DNA of 64,000 bases from Begonia masoniana (lineage: Eukaryota > Streptophyta > Magnoliopsida > Cucurbitales > Begoniaceae): the NCBI GenBank assembly GCA_022432975.1, contig CM039505.1, positions 22,079,338 through 22,143,337 of the forward strand, in the 5' to 3' direction. This document shows positions 11,544 through 24,345 of this stretch, one piece after another. Position numbers and translations under genes: made by a program. Numbering within the stretch: the first letter of the stretch is position 1; the number at the start of each line of letters is the position of its first letter. The notes under the pieces were generated by a model. It worked only from the letters and a program-made list of their open reading frames with translations, searched no databases and was not told where the DNA came from.

Positions 11544-14051
11544 TCCTTCCCTCCTTAATTAGAATTTTGTCCCCAAAATTGCTGCTTGGTCAACTTCTAA
11601 TTTTTCACCCTCACATTATCCAAGTACGATGCTCGTAATACTAACCCTTACACCCCTATGGTCATACTCACCATTTGGGTCTTGATAGCTTCCTTTATCT
11701 CCCAAAGCTCTAAATCCTTCTAACTACGCACTTCATAAGTCAATTACTCATTCACTCATCGACTTCAACTTATTCCTTTGTTACTTAGAACCTCGAATTT
11801 CCTCTAACTTAACCTCGAGCTAAGTTCATTTGGTTTATAACTCTTCAAATTTCGTGACAACAATTTGTACCTAATCACTTCAAATCCTTAAAGCTCCTTC
11901 AATTTTATAACGCTAAGGACCTAATACTTAGGTCTCTCATCCTAATCCTCTGTTTCGAACTCTTCTTTACACTACTATCTCTTTTTCAATTTATCAATCT
12001 CATTTTCTAAACCTACTTACCTTGGGCAATCATGGAATTTCCTTAGCTACTCTAATGCCGTACCTGTATACAGAACTTTTGTTACTTAAATCTTTTCCTT
12101 TTTGCTCTCAAGGTATTCTCTAAGTCTCTACAATCTTGTCCAACATGCTCGTTTTATACCACTCTTTCCTCGGTCATCATCAATAACTAATGAATTCTTA
12201 AATCTAAACAAATTCGTTATACCATTTACTCAACACCTTATGGGCGCTTAAACAATTCACGTTACCTATGAGTCGGATCTTTCCTATACCTCTTGTTCTA
12301 ATTTCACATTCAAGCTAGTTTGCACAGTCTTCGTGCAAATTTCTCTTCCTTTCATCCAATATGCTCCAAATTTTACAACCTCCACTACTTGACTCATAAC
12401 TCAACCTTCCCTTTAATCTAGTAAATTTTCTCACTTATCCATATGACGCTGTCTGACGCCCAAAGATTTATCTAACCGGTCATTTTGTCCTACATCACAT
12501 AGTCTCTATCTTCCTCAAGTTGCGATCTTCCTCACACACTTGAGTTCATTTACTTTAACTTTAACTATTCACAAAATCATTGGCTTCGACTTCATTACAT
12601 ACGGGTCGAGCCTTCGAAATTCTTAATTCTTGATAACTCACCAATCCCTCAATTCGCACAACTCAACATTCGAGCTTTAATTCAAATCTAACCCTTCATC
12701 AAATTAAGCAATGCCCAAATCTTATCCTTAATACCATTTAAGGATTTCTTCCCCTTTCTCTTTAAAGCTTACTAACTACCCTACTATCTTTCATTCCTTC
12801 TAGTCAGGTTTTGAACATTCTACTTGTCTTCTTTAAGAGAATTTGTCTAACAACTTTCTCGTTAGCAAACTTATTGTAGGTAGACCCACAACCTTAATCT
12901 AAACCTTCTATAATTCTTAAATCTTGTCCTTGTATTTCCAAGAAGTTAACACATCTCTTCGTTAAGGTCTGCCCTCCTAGTTCCTCAAACACTGATGTTC
13001 CTACATCCATCCTGGAAATAAGCCTAATGTTTGGTGGGGTTCTTAATTTAAACTATATCAACTATAGACTCATTTCTTAATTCCGGCGTTCATAACTTAA
13101 AGGATCTGAAATCTTTTATCCTTACTACAATTTCTATAATTAGTGCTTACTCCTGTCGATTCACCATCTTTCAAACATTGTACGGGATACAATAAACCCG
13201 TAATCATGGCTTCCAAACTATGGTGCTAAGCTCTCCTTTAATTCGTTACACTTTTTAGGCGTTTCAAGCTAATACATAATTCTTATACTTTACTCTATGT
13301 CTCTGGATTAAGTAGTATCTAATAGCCTAACGCATTTACTATTTATTGGTCACTCTTAACTTTATTAAGTCTTCTTTTCTATATATATATATATATATAG
13401 GGTCGGTCATGATATTTCCACACATCGATAACTTTCTTTATTGGTTAGTCCTTTAAGATGGTACCTACATCCCAGAGGACGTCCAAATTATATAACTTGA
13501 GTATTACCTATCGTATTACCTTGATCCCTTATTGTCTCTAAATCTATTAACTTACCAACCTCACTCAGATCTCAATATTTCTCTCATCAAAATTTGGTCA
13601 ATACGAATACTCCTATGTAACCACCCTGATTATACATCCTAGACTTTGTATCGATTAATCGCACCATCTTTGTAAAAGTAAGTAACACGGCCCTTACTCT
13701 CTCGATAGTTTACTTAAGCTAAAGTCTCGAAGAATGTCTTCGTCTAGATAACTCCAACTTAACTCGAGTCTAAACGTATACAAGTTTCTTCTATGTCCTC
13801 TTATTCACTTAGAGGTACTAGCGGTATCAAGGTTAGGTTACCTATCTTAATGCATAACTATTAATGCCCAAGGTTTACGTCCAAAGTTTACGTCGTCTTG
13901 CATTCGATCTATTGTCGTTTTTTTTATCCCGTTCACCTAGTAACTCTCCCACCTAATATTTTCCATCCCTTTGTCTACTTCTATCAAATTGTACACATCT
14001 TATTATTAAATTCTTACTCTAAACTACAACTCTATTTTAATGTTATTCATT
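11544..14051 (-). mobile_element. Element C non-coding interior
   Basis: No pol domain and no long frame is present on either strand. On the minus strand the block order matches D and F interiors; for example the reverse complement of about 13650-13760 resembles D 7838-7950. An (AT)n microsatellite is at about 13380-13399. The polypurine tract, seen on the plus strand as TCCTTCCCTCCTTAA, is next to the 3' LTR. Confidence 0.7.
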
Positions 14052-14612
14052 CTATAGACTACCGAAATGAATTATACCTGGAACCACACTTGGTTGGGAA
14101 GCTTCACTATCTTCGGTCATAGTAATTGTCCTTGAGGGACCACTCGACAACTTCTTGTTTGGCCCTAGACAATCTCTGGCCTTGTGACCCCTTTTATCGC
14201 ACCTAAAACATCGATCCGAATGCAGTCTACATTCCCCGAAATGACTCTTCCGGCATGTAGGGCACAAAGGAGCTTGACGAGGACCACGAGGTCGTTTGCT
14301 CTTGTCCTGCACAATGGACGAATCGTTGGGCCTCTTAATGCCCCTCACTGGTTGTGTCCTCTCATCGACTAGGGGTAGCTGATGATCACTTAGGGACCCC
14401 TCAACCTGGATCGGATCCATAGCACATTCATCTAATATCGGAGGTCGGAATTGCCTATTTTGTTCTCTATCCCGGTTCCATGAAGTACTACCTTGTCCGT
14501 GATCATTTCTATCTCGGTTGAGTAAAATCTCTATCTGTTCTGATTGTCGGTGCACAACGTCTATAAGCTGGCTAATAAGATTCTCCTCGGGTTTCTTAGG
14601 TGCTTTCGGCAT
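14052..14612 (-). CDS. Capsid-less mini-Gag of element C (186 aa)
   Basis: The open frame extends upstream to 14684, but the likely start is the ATG at 14612 (MPKAPKKPEENL), because it lies just after the intron-like acceptor shared with the other elements. The predicted 186-aa protein has a helical N-terminus (residues ~8-35), a basic segment RGIKRPND, a first knuckle CPTCRKSHFGEC (CX2CX3HX3C) and a second CFRCDKRGHKARDC (CX2CX4HX4C), and ends at PSVVPGIIHFGSL where A continues into protease. The capsid region between RPPILDE and the basic segment is missing. It is intact, and the length equals that of the D version. It probably binds nucleic acid; packaging help from a full element is inferred. 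Confidence 0.75.
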   Translation of the reverse strand: MPKAPKKPEENLISQLIDVVHRQSEQIEILLNRDRNDHGQGSTSWNRDREQNRQFRPPILDECAMDPIQVEGSLSDHQLPLVDERTQPVRGIKRPNDSSIVQDKSKRPRGPRQAPLCPTCRKSHFGECRLHSDRCFRCDKRGHKARDCLGPNKKLSSGPSRTITMTEDSEASQPSVVPGIIHFGSL

Positions 14613-14622
14613 TTTCTTGTTC

Positions 14623-14688
14623 CTAGACACATTAAGAAACACATACAAAATAAACAATTTAGAATCATACTTAAACTTAAACACTTAC
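14623..14688 (-). other. Putative 66-nt intron before C mini-gag
   Basis: On the minus strand it begins GTAAGTGTTT and ends GTGTCTAG, ten bases before the ATG. Position and ends match those of A, B, D and I. Confidence 0.6.
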
Positions 14689-14763
14689 GGTCGATGGAGA
14701 GTCCTCGTGCGGCGGTGTGTTTTTGGCAGGCATTTCACAGAAATCGCTTTTAAAACTCTGTCT

Positions 14764-14774
14764 CTCTGATACCA
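14764..14774 (-). promoter_or_regulatory. Primer binding site of C
   Basis: On the minus strand TGGTATCAGAG lies four bases after the 5' LTR end, matching the initiator tRNA-Met class. Confidence 0.88.
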
Positions 14775-14778
14775 TAAC

Positions 14779-16742
14779 TGTGACGACCCCAACCCGATCA
14801 GGGCCGCCACGGACTAGCCGTGACATAACCATTACCTAAGCCCTCGTATTTTCTCATAAACTTTTTTTTTCATTTTTACTTAACACTTTAAAAGAAAACT
14901 AACTCAGACAATTGACCACGACCTTTAGGGTCTAACTTTGACTTAAACATTTGACTTAAACATTTTGAGCGTAAAACATTTTGACTTTTAAAACATTTAG
15001 AACTAGACTAAAACCATTACTAACTTAAAACAATTAACACTTAAAGTAAGATCAATTAAAACAAAACACTAATATAACCTATACTCAAGAAAACAAACTG
15101 CGTGGATCGCTCTAAAAATCGAGCGTATCCTTACCTGTTTTAAAATAACCAAACATTTCAAAATACCCAAACAGTTCCAGTATATTCTCCAAAATAAAGA
15201 CTTTACATTCTAAACAATCTACTACCACTACATTTACATCATTCTAAACAATCTAGTGCCACTACATATACATCAAAACTTGACTTTTCGTACATTTTCT
15301 ATCAAAACATCTATTCTACATACTTAAACACTTTGATACTTTCACAAATTAAACCTACACGTAGACCTACTAACCAACAAAACTAACTCACATCATTCGA
15401 CATACGTCATTCAAGCCATTGGATTCATCAAGCCAAAACACACCCCGTCGCCACGAGCACCACCCGTCGACCACCTATTCCTTGTCATCATGAGGAACTC
15501 TCACCTTCACACCTGTCACCTACATCATACAACATAAACAGTAAGCCTAATGCTTAGTAAGGGGATGCTCTAAACATAACTTTACATATATGCATGACAT
15601 TTATAAAACATTTTCGTTTCATTTCGTAAAACCATTACTTTTAGTCCCGTGAGAACATACAATTAGTCCCGTGAGAACATACAGTCAGGCCCGTGAGAAA
15701 CATACCATTAATCCCGTGAGAACATACAGTCAGGCCCGTGAGAAACATATCATTAGTCCCGTGAGAACATACATCATTCACATAATCGTTCTTTCATTTA
15801 ACTTTTCATAAAACATGCTTGTAAATAGTTCGTATGCACCTTTTTATAAAACATGATGCATGAGGAGTTCATAGACATACATAGACATATCATCAACCAT
15901 TCACAACGTACATGGACATGCTATACTCATAACAAACTTAACAAACCACTAATAACTAACATTCTAGGCTACCCGACTCATTAAACCCACAGTCAGAAAA
16001 TCATCATCAAAATAGAAAAACCTAACGTTGATACGATGTAGGGCCTTAAGGGCCGGAAACCAAACATCCACTTACCTGGCGTCCGTAGCTAGCCGAGCAC
16101 CGTCCAAAACTCGTCTCCACCTAAAGCATTTCACAATTAAGGGCATTAAAATCAATCTTAATTAAACGAATTGTAAACTTAAAATAAGCTCCTAGCTAAG
16201 GCAATTTCTCCAAAAACTCTCATTTTCTCTATCGGGCATTTTATCGAACACCTCACGTGCGCACATTCAAACACACTTTTCTCTCTAATCCGACATCCGA
16301 TCACGACCATTCAAACGCCTATACGTCACCCATAACATCTACTTTAATATGCCATAGCTAAATTTCAAATCACACTCAGCGATCGAGCCTAAAAATCCCA
16401 ATTTCAATATACATTAAAACAATATATACTAAACACTAAACCCTAATTCCTAAATCCGTTAACAACCACAATCTCTCACAACTATCGTCAATAGTCGTAA
16501 ATAGATAGTCAAAGGGAACTAATTTAAACATCCTAACGATTTCCAACCAAAATCGAAGATTTCTAACAAAACCCTAAATCGATAAACCTAACGAATAACA
16601 ACCAAAATCAACAACTAAACATGTCTAGAGTTTAGGGCTTACCTAAAGGATCGATTGGAGAAGGAAAACCGAAGAAGAAATTGCCGGAAGAGGAGCGTTG
16701 ATCGGCGTTGAAGGAAACGGCGAAGGAGGAGAAAATGTCGCA

Positions 16743-16785
<43 letters not shown>

Positions 16786-17208
16786 CACGATTTGGAGAAG
16801 AAAATGGAAGGAAGAGGGTATTTGTAAATTAACTAAAATTGACTAAACAAATTACAAGTTTGCCCTTAGCTCAATTCTCTGCTTAATTCCTTATTTCGTC
16901 TATCGATTTGGTTTCTCCGAAATTTCCTTAAACCTCTAAATATTCCAATTTAATCCTAGGGTTCTAACGAAACTCACCGTTTGCGAAACAGACTTAATTT
17001 ACTATTTTTACGAGTTAAAACACTATAGGGCTAAAAATGGAACATAGCGTTACGCTATCCATTTGAATTTCTAAAAATTTACTTATTTTACTAAAAATCC
17101 TCACAAATTCTTAGGGCTCTAATGAAACTTCCCATTCGAGAAAATACTTTAATTGGAATTTACTAAGATACCCTTAAGAGCGGAAACCCGTAAATTCCGG
17201 GTGTTACA
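14779..17208 (-). mobile_element. Element C 5' LTR
   Basis: It is nearly identical to 9115-11543, with scattered substitutions and a small deletion/insertion near 14916-14960. Micro-exon-like block at 16076-16120, minisatellite at about 15640-15770, (GA)n at about 16746-16782. Confidence 0.93.
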
Positions 17209-17213
17209 GCTTG

Positions 17214-17325
17214 TCATTGTAGCTTAGAACGAAATGTGATGTTTATAGGGTCTTACATATAAGGAAGCCAAGACCTTAAGAGAGCAGCGACTTTAACTCC
17301 CAGTTGGACTCGTTGAGACCATGGG
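17214..17325 (+). mobile_element. Element D interior, fragment between C and A
   Basis: About 110 bp of D remain between the ends of C and A; the last five bases (ATGGG) are the A target site. The fragment aligns with F 1545-1615, confirming continuity of D across both insertions. Confidence 0.85.
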
Positions 17326-19686
17326 TGTAACGACCCCTAACCGTACCCGTATTTTTCCATATTATTTTTATTTTTTTTTTTTTTCTTATCAATGTATCGT
17401 TTAAGCGGAAATTTAAATTGTTAAGATCGTTCAGAGAATTGAAAACCATTTAAAATCATTAATAGGAACTTAATAAAACAATTTATAAAAATTAAGTTTT
17501 AACATTTTTCTGCAATCACGATCGATCGTGGTCATATCACGATCGATCATGATCAGCTAAAAATAAAAAGGAAATTTAAACATTTTTCCTGCAATCACGA
17601 TCGATCGTGGTCATATCACGATCGATCGTGGTCACGCTGATCTGACCCCGATCGATCGTGGTGGTGTGCCCGATCGATCGGGCTGCCTCTGGAATTTCAG
17701 CAAGAAATTTTCTCAGATCACGATCGATCGTGGTCGAATCACGATCGATCGTGATAGGCCTTTTTTCCCTTTTCTGCACGATCGATCGTGGTCAAATCAC
17801 GATCGATCGTGATATCCTGCATACACATACTACACTAAAAAAAAACACCTCACAATTCCCTTTTCTACCTCATACATTCATCACTTCTTTTAACACTTTT
17901 CACAACAATACAATCACTCTACTCCCCGTATACAATCCCCACTATACCAATCGTCCAAAAACCGACTTAAAACACATTTAAAATATAACAGATTTTCTTA
18001 AAAACAAACCGCGTGGTTCAGTTTAAAAGTTTAACATTTCCTCCTGTTTGAAAATAATCAATACATTACAAAATCCTTTTAATTTCCAAAACACGACATA
18101 TAATCTATCCAACCCAAAACATCCTAAAGTATTTAACTATACATATCTCCTATATTCTATCTATTAATTCCCAAAATATTTACCTACGTCCCCACGGGTC
18201 AAAATCACGCTTCGACTGTCAGCGCACTCCCACGAGCCACCCTCCCTCAACATGCTCATACATCAGGCGGAGGGACGTCTTCCTCACCTGTCTCAATATC
18301 ACCTACACCATAGAATTAAACACGTGAGCTAGAGGCTCAGTAAATCTAAGTGAATGCAAATGTATGCTATGCTATGCTCTTTTAAACCATGCGTTCTTTT
18401 CATTTCTTTTCATTTCTTTGTTTAGGTTTCTATGGGTAAACCGGGGCTTCACTCTCGCTAGACAGGAGCGGCACATCCTGCGATTGGATAGCCCCTCGGA
18501 TCTAACCGGGGGGAAAGCATACTTCATCCGACAGCCATGCCTGAACCACCGCACCCGGCGTGACTATCTCTGCATTCCTTTACGTTCTTTGTTTACATTT
18601 TTCCATGTTAAAATACTTTGAAATTTATTTTGCATGCGTGCTTAGAAAACAATGCATGAACATGCTCGATGCTATAACAATAACAAAACAATGACAATAA
18701 AGCATTAATCATCAACAAATACTAAACATTCTTTAACATATGGTGACCTAACTACCCGTCCTAATCACCCAAACGCACATATCTCCAAATCTCCTCAATC
18801 GACTCAATTCATACGGTGTAGGCCATGACGGCCAAACAAGTCACAGAGACTTACCTTGCGTTCGTCGTATACCGAGCTTCGTCCACAAATGCTTGTTCAC
18901 CTATAACATTTCACAATATACTTATTAAATCGAGTCTAAAATCATCAAACACAAAAATCACTAACTCCTAACTAAAGAAAGAATCTCCTAAACTCTATTT
19001 TAGTTCGTTGAGGCATTCCGTTGAACAATTCACGCTCGACATTTCAAAAACCCCATTAATGGAGGTTTTTAAGCTTCAAGTTAACCAATGCTTCAATACA
19101 CCTCAACAAATTGATGAACTAAGCTCCAATAATAACCAATACGTCTATTAGAGGCATAACCAAGCTCAACCTATCAATTCCAAACATCGATTTACGTTTT
19201 CGATGAAAACCCTAATCGTTTTAAACCCTAGAAATTGATGTTTAGCGTTCCAAAAGTTTAGAACCTTACCTAGAGGGCGAAGACGACGATGAAACTTGAA
19301 GGCTCGAGTCACCAGAGGAGGAGAATCGTCGCCGAAAATGAAGGATCGCCGTTGAGAGGAGAGCGTCGCGTGGAGGAGAGGGAAAGGAAATGGATTTTGC
19401 GTTGGAGTGTTGGAGAGGAAATGAAGAATTTGTAATATTTAATAAAACTTGGTTTGGCAATTACCAAATTGCCCTTCCATTTGATTTTCAATTTATTTCT
19501 CCAATTGTCTCTTTATTTAACCAATGATTCGTTTTTCTCGAATTTCTCGTATTTCGCCATAAATTCCAATTTATTATTACGGATTCGTTAAAACTTTCCG
19601 TTCGAATAACGGACTTAATTTGACGTATTTACAAAATGGCCGTTTATATTGGAATAAAATTAAATCCCATAAAGCCGGGTGTTACA
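17326..19686 (-). mobile_element. Element A 3' LTR
   Basis: The plus-strand ends are TGTAACGACCCC and CGGGTGTTACA. It holds ten CGATCGATCG-type palindromes (17517-17815), the micro-exon-like block at 18855-18900 and the GGCC/GGCC stem at 18821-18833. Only one U3 module is present. Confidence 0.95.
17517..17815. repeat. Array of CACGATCGATCGTG palindromes (A 3' LTR)
   Basis: Ten copies of a fully self-complementary 14-mer or a close variant (CCCGATCGATCGGG once) occur, mostly in pairs about 18-20 bp apart. The sister LTR (24534-24815) has nine. Short ORFs across the array are by-products. Confidence 0.92.
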
Positions 19687-19700
19687 TTCCACCCACCTTA
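19687..19700 (-). promoter_or_regulatory. Polypurine tract of A
   Basis: On the minus strand TAAGGTGGGTGGAA abuts the 3' LTR, the expected plus-strand primer position. Confidence 0.85.
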
Positions 19701-19725
19701 TTTAAATTTTGTCCCCAAAATTTCA

Positions 19726-22700
19726 TTACACAAACAGTTCAGGGTATTTCAATATCATATCGTGCTGTCTCTCCCAGGTAGCCTCTTCTACATCATGGTT
19801 CCTCCACAAAACCTTTACCAAAGGAATCTCCTTATTTTGCAACACCTTGATAGAAGACTCTAGGATTCGTACCGGCCTTTCCTCGTAGGTCAGTGTTGGT
19901 TGCACTTCAATCTCCCTGGTTTCAACGACGTGTGATGGATCACGTACACATTTTCTGAGCATAGACACGTGGAACACATCATGAATACCTTACATAGATG
20001 CCGGGAGTTGTAACCTGTACGCCATAGTTCCAATCCTTTTCAGAATAGGAAAAGGCCCGACAAAACGAGGATTCAACTTGCCTCGTATTCCAAATCGCAT
20101 AACGCCTTTGAACGGAGAAATTTTCAAATACACCTCGTCACCTTCCTTAAACTGTAGTTCTCTCCGTCTGGTGTCAGCATAACTCTTTTGGTGACTTTGG
20201 GCAATCTCTATGCGTTGTCTAATAACAGCGATCTTCTCCGCTGTTTGCTGCAAAATATCTGGGCCAACAATGCTAGCTTCGCCTACCTCATCCCAATATA
20301 ATGGAGACCTGCATTTTCGACCATACAGCGCCTCATACGGAGCCATGCCAATAGTAGCCTGGAAGCTGTTATTGTACGAAAACTCAATCAATGGCAGATA
20401 TCGGCTCCACGAGCCCTGAAACTCTAGCACGCAGGCTCTAAGCATATCCTCGAGAATCTGATTGGTTCTTTCCGTCTGTCCGTCAGTCTGAGGACGAAAT
20501 GCCGTGCTAAAATTCAACTGAGTTCCCATTGCCTTATGTAAGCTCTTCCAGAACTTCGAAGTAAATTTGGCATCCCTATCAGAAACAATAGAGATAGGCA
20601 CTCCGTGTAGTCTGAAAAACTCCTGTACATACAGCTCGGCTAGCTGGTCCATCGAATAAGTCATTTTCACTGGCAGGAAGTAGGCCGTCTTTGTCAAACG
20701 GTCCACGATCACCCATATACCATCGTGCCCCTTTGTTGTTCTCGGGAGTCCAACTATAAAATCCGTGGATATCTGCTCCCACTTCCACTCTGGAATAGGC
20801 AATGGCTGTAGGGTTCCAGCTGGCCTTTGATGTTCTGCCTTTACCTGTTGGCAAATCAGGCAGGTTTCCACGTACCTGGCAATTTCTCTTTTCATGTTAG
20901 GCCACCAAAAATGTTGTCTCAGGTCTCTATACATTTTGGTGCTCCCCGGATGCACTGAATATGCTGAGGAATGTGCCTCATTCAAAATCTCTCTTTTCAG
21001 CTCATCATCATTGGGCACGTACCACCTGTGCCTAAATCATAGCACCCCATCATCTGTCAGGTTAAAATCAGACGAACCTTCAGATGTCATGCTCATTCGA
21101 TGCCTTTCACACTCCAAATCGTCCTGTTGAGCCTCTCGTATCTTGTTTAAAATCGTAGGTCTAAGAGAAATATTAGTAAGCACGCTGAACAATTCTGCCA
21201 CAATTTCTACGTCGAAGTTCTCAATCTCAGACCTCAACATTACTGACATTGACGCAAGCAAAGGCTGGCTCGTTGTAGGCATTCGGCTCAAGGCATCAGC
21301 TACTTTATTTGCCTTTCCTGGGTGGTATTTAATTTCAAAATCGTAATCTTTAACGAATTCCAACCACCGTCTTTGTCGCATGTTCAACTCCTTTTGCGTA
21401 AATAGATACTTTAAGCTCTTGTGATCTGAGAACACTTCACACTATTGCCCATACAGGTAATGTCTCCAGATTTTTAACGCAAAAACGACCGCTGCAAGCT
21501 CAAGGTCGTGTGTCGGATAGTTTTGCTCATATGGCTTCAACTGTCTAGAAGCATAGGCAATGACTTTGCCTTCCTGCATCAATACACATCCCAGTCCAAT
21601 TCTCGAAGCATCACAGTAAATACTGAACTTATCACCCTCGACTGGTAGTGTCAGAACTGGAGCCGTAGTCAATCTCTGTTTCAGCTCTACAAAGCTCTTC
21701 TCACAAGCAGGAGACCATACAAATCTTTCATTCTTTCTCGTCAATCGAGATAGAGGGACGGCTATCTTTGAAAACCCCTCGATGAATTTCCTGTAATATC
21801 CAGTTAAACCAAGAAATCCCCGTACCTCTCGTACATTCTTAGGCTGTTGCCATTGTTTGACAACCTCTATTTTAGATGGATCCACTGATACTCCCTCCTG
21901 AGAGATGATATGACCGAGAAAGCTTATTTGATCTAGCCAGAATTCACACTTAGAAAATTTTGGATACAATTGATGCTGACACAAGGTCCTTAGAACGATC
22001 CGCAAATGCTCCTCGTGCTCCTCCTTTGTCTTAGAATAAACCAGGATGTCATCTATAAAGACAACGACAAACCTGTCCAAATACTCTTTGAAGACGCGAT
22101 TCATCATATCCATAAATGCTGCAGGAGCATTGGTAAGTCCAAAGGACATCACTAGAAATTCGTAATGCCAATTCCTCGTTCGAAACGCTGTCTTTTCAAT
22201 ATCTTCTTTTCGGACTTTCAACTGATAGTAACCCGAGCGTAGGTCGATCATCAAAAACACTCGGGCACCCTGCAATTGGTCAAATAGATCGTCAATTCGG
22301 GGCAGTGGATACTTATTCTTCACGGTTAATTTATTCAACTCTCGATAATCAACGCACATCCTGAGAGTTCCATCCTTTTTCTTCACAAATAGGACCGGTG
22401 CGCCCCAAGGAGAAAAGCTGGGTCGAATGAACCCCTTGTCTAAAAGCTCCTCCAATTGGGACTTTAGTTCTTTCAATTTAGCAGGTGCCAATCTATATGC
22501 ATTCTTGGATACAGGTGCTGAACTCGGATATACATCAATTACAAACTCGATCTCCCGATCAGGTGGTAGTCCGGGAAGATCGTCAAGAAAAATCTCTGAG
22601 AATTCCTTGACAACCGGAAGATCATCCGGCTTCAATTTATCAAGTAACCGGGTGTCAACCACCGTGGCCACAAAAATCGAGCATCCATCTTTAAATTTTT

Positions 22701-24183
22701 CTCTGGTCAACATCGAATAAGTTGCAGGTAGCCTACTTAACCTATTCGTCGCTTGAAAAGTGAACTCAACTTTGTTCGGGGGGCGAAAAGTCACCATCCC
22801 AGACCCACAGTCAATCGTGGCACAATGGCGTGCAAGCCAATCCATTCCTAAAATAAGATCATACACCTCTATACCCATAACTACCAACCGGGCATAGAGG
22901 GTGTTGTTTCCCACAGAGACGACGTTGCCCTGGAAAACCTGATCAGACCGCATATTCGCTCCCGAAGGCAGCATCACTCTATACTCGCACTCTGCTAACT
23001 CAGAGACTAGCCCCAATCTACTCATGCAAGTATTTGAATTGAAGGAGTGCGTAGCTCCTGTATCTATCAAAGAAAATACCGGTACACCCATGACTAGAAT
23101 AGTACCTGCTATGACAGATGGCTGTGCCTCGTCGTCGACATCTCCAGGCTCAATAAATGCAAAGATCCTTGGCATAACTCTTCGCTGATCTCTTCCCTGT
23201 TGATTTCTATCTGGCTGATTTCGGTTCAATAACGGGCAGTTCTTGGCATAGTGGCCAACCTCACCACATCGGTAACAGCTGTTGGTACCCACCCGACATT
23301 CGCCAAAATGTTCTTTTTGGCATTTAGGGCAAACAGGCTTCTGAGCAGCCCCTTGAACTTGCTTTCCTTTGCCCTGCTCATTCCCTCCTTCATGAGGCCT
23401 TTTGACACCTCGTTGTTGTTGTTGTCCTCTAGGTTGCCAACCCCTGTTTCGTATCTGCGGCTGAATCTCCTGAAAGAAACCCTTTGTTGGTTCCCTCGGC
23501 TTAACGCATGTCAACTCAGCAGCTTCGAACTCCAGGGCTCTCGCTGCAATCTCCTCGTACGGCACATTTAGAATACCCGATACTATAATGTTCTTTCGGA
23601 TCTCCCTGTTCAGTCCATCCATGAATTGTTGCACCTTTTCTTCATTATCACTAACCAGGCGCGGTGCAAACTTGGATAAAGCCTCAAATTTTCTGATATA
23701 CTCTGCCACTGTACCAGTCTGTTTCAATTGCGTAAACTCAGCTCTCTTTGCCGCCCTCACTGTACGGCTGAAATATTTGTCAAAGAACACGGTCTTAAAC
23801 CGTTCCCACCTCATCAGCGCCACGTCCGTTGTAGCCTTTACGGAATCCCACCAAGACCGGGCATCCAGTGCTAGGTGGAATGTGACGCACTCAACTTTCT
23901 CGGCATTGTCCACTTTGGCATACGCCAACATATCCTCCATTTTTCGAACCCATTCCTCAGCAATAGAGGGGTCCGAAGATTGCCCGTCGAATATCGGAGG
24001 TCTCAGCTTTTGAAATCTCTCCATGCTTTGACCATTAGGGACGACTATCTCCTGGGCCCTCCGATTCTCACGAACCATGTCCGTGATTTGTTGTGCTTGT
24101 CGATCCATGTGTTGGGATTGACGATCGAGTAAGTCTGTCAGTCTATCTATGGCATTGTCTCGGGCGTCTCTACCGCGAACCAT
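19726..24183 (-). pseudogene. Gag-Pol polyprotein of element A (three premature stops)
   Basis: One continuous frame of 1486 codons starts [10 protein letters not shown]. Gag has a capsid-like region (residues ~60-220) and two zinc knuckles, [12 protein letters not shown] (~285-296) and [14 protein letters not shown] (303-316). The aspartic protease has the DTGAT active site at ~374-378. Reverse transcriptase shows [21 protein letters not shown] and the catalytic FIDD; next to it RTRNWHYEF departs from the RTRYGHYEF of B. RNase H has YCDAS. Integrase has the CLIC zinc cysteines, the D, D and E catalytic segments ([25 protein letters not shown]) and a GPF motif, and a chromodomain (ILESSIKVL...EATWERQ) ends the protein. 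Premature stops are TAG at 21442-21444 (RNase H/linker; Gln in B), TGA at 21037-21039 (before integrase) and TAA at 19990-19992 (before the chromodomain; Glu in B). No frameshift is seen. Confidence 0.95.
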
Positions 24184-24194
24184 TTTCTAAACTC

Positions 24195-24258
24195 CTATAA
24201 AAGTTAAAACAATAGTCCTAAGAAATCGAATTTAAATAAAGCAATTAAACGTACTTAC
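24195..24258 (-). other. Putative 64-nt intron before A gag
   Basis: On the minus strand it starts GTAAGTACG and ends CTTTTATAG, 11 bases before the gag ATG; an internal TTTCTTAGG offers a second acceptor. Confidence 0.6.
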
Positions 24259-24328
24259 AGTTGATGAAGGATGTCCGCGTAGTGGCTGAGTAGTCGTGCA
24301 GTCTACAGAACCATTTTTAAAACCCGGA

Positions 24329-24341
24329 GGCTCTGATACCA
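24329..24341 (-). promoter_or_regulatory. Primer binding site of A
   Basis: On the minus strand TGGTATCAGAGCC lies four bases inside the 5' LTR end (initiator tRNA-Met class). Confidence 0.93.
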
Positions 24342-24345
24342 TAAC

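Larger units (their letters stand above)
9115..17208 (-). mobile_element. Element C: non-autonomous LTR retrotransposon with mini-gag
   Basis: The 8094-bp element lies on the minus strand. Its LTRs of 2429 and 2430 bp (9115-11543, 14779-17208) are nearly identical, which implies recent insertion. From its 5' end on the minus strand it has LTR (14779-17208), PBS (14764-14774), a 66-nt intron-like segment, a 186-aa mini-Gag (14052-14612), about 2.5 kb of non-coding interior, a polypurine tract (about 11544-11558) and the 3' LTR. It has no pol. It is inserted in D. Confidence 0.93.

Noticed and set aside
18364..18621. 85-aa ORF and its minus-strand partner, repeated near 25307-25558
   Set aside because: They are LTR sequence of element A present twice for that reason; the text corresponds to the conserved GTGCGGTGGTTCAGGCATGG block seen in other LTRs.
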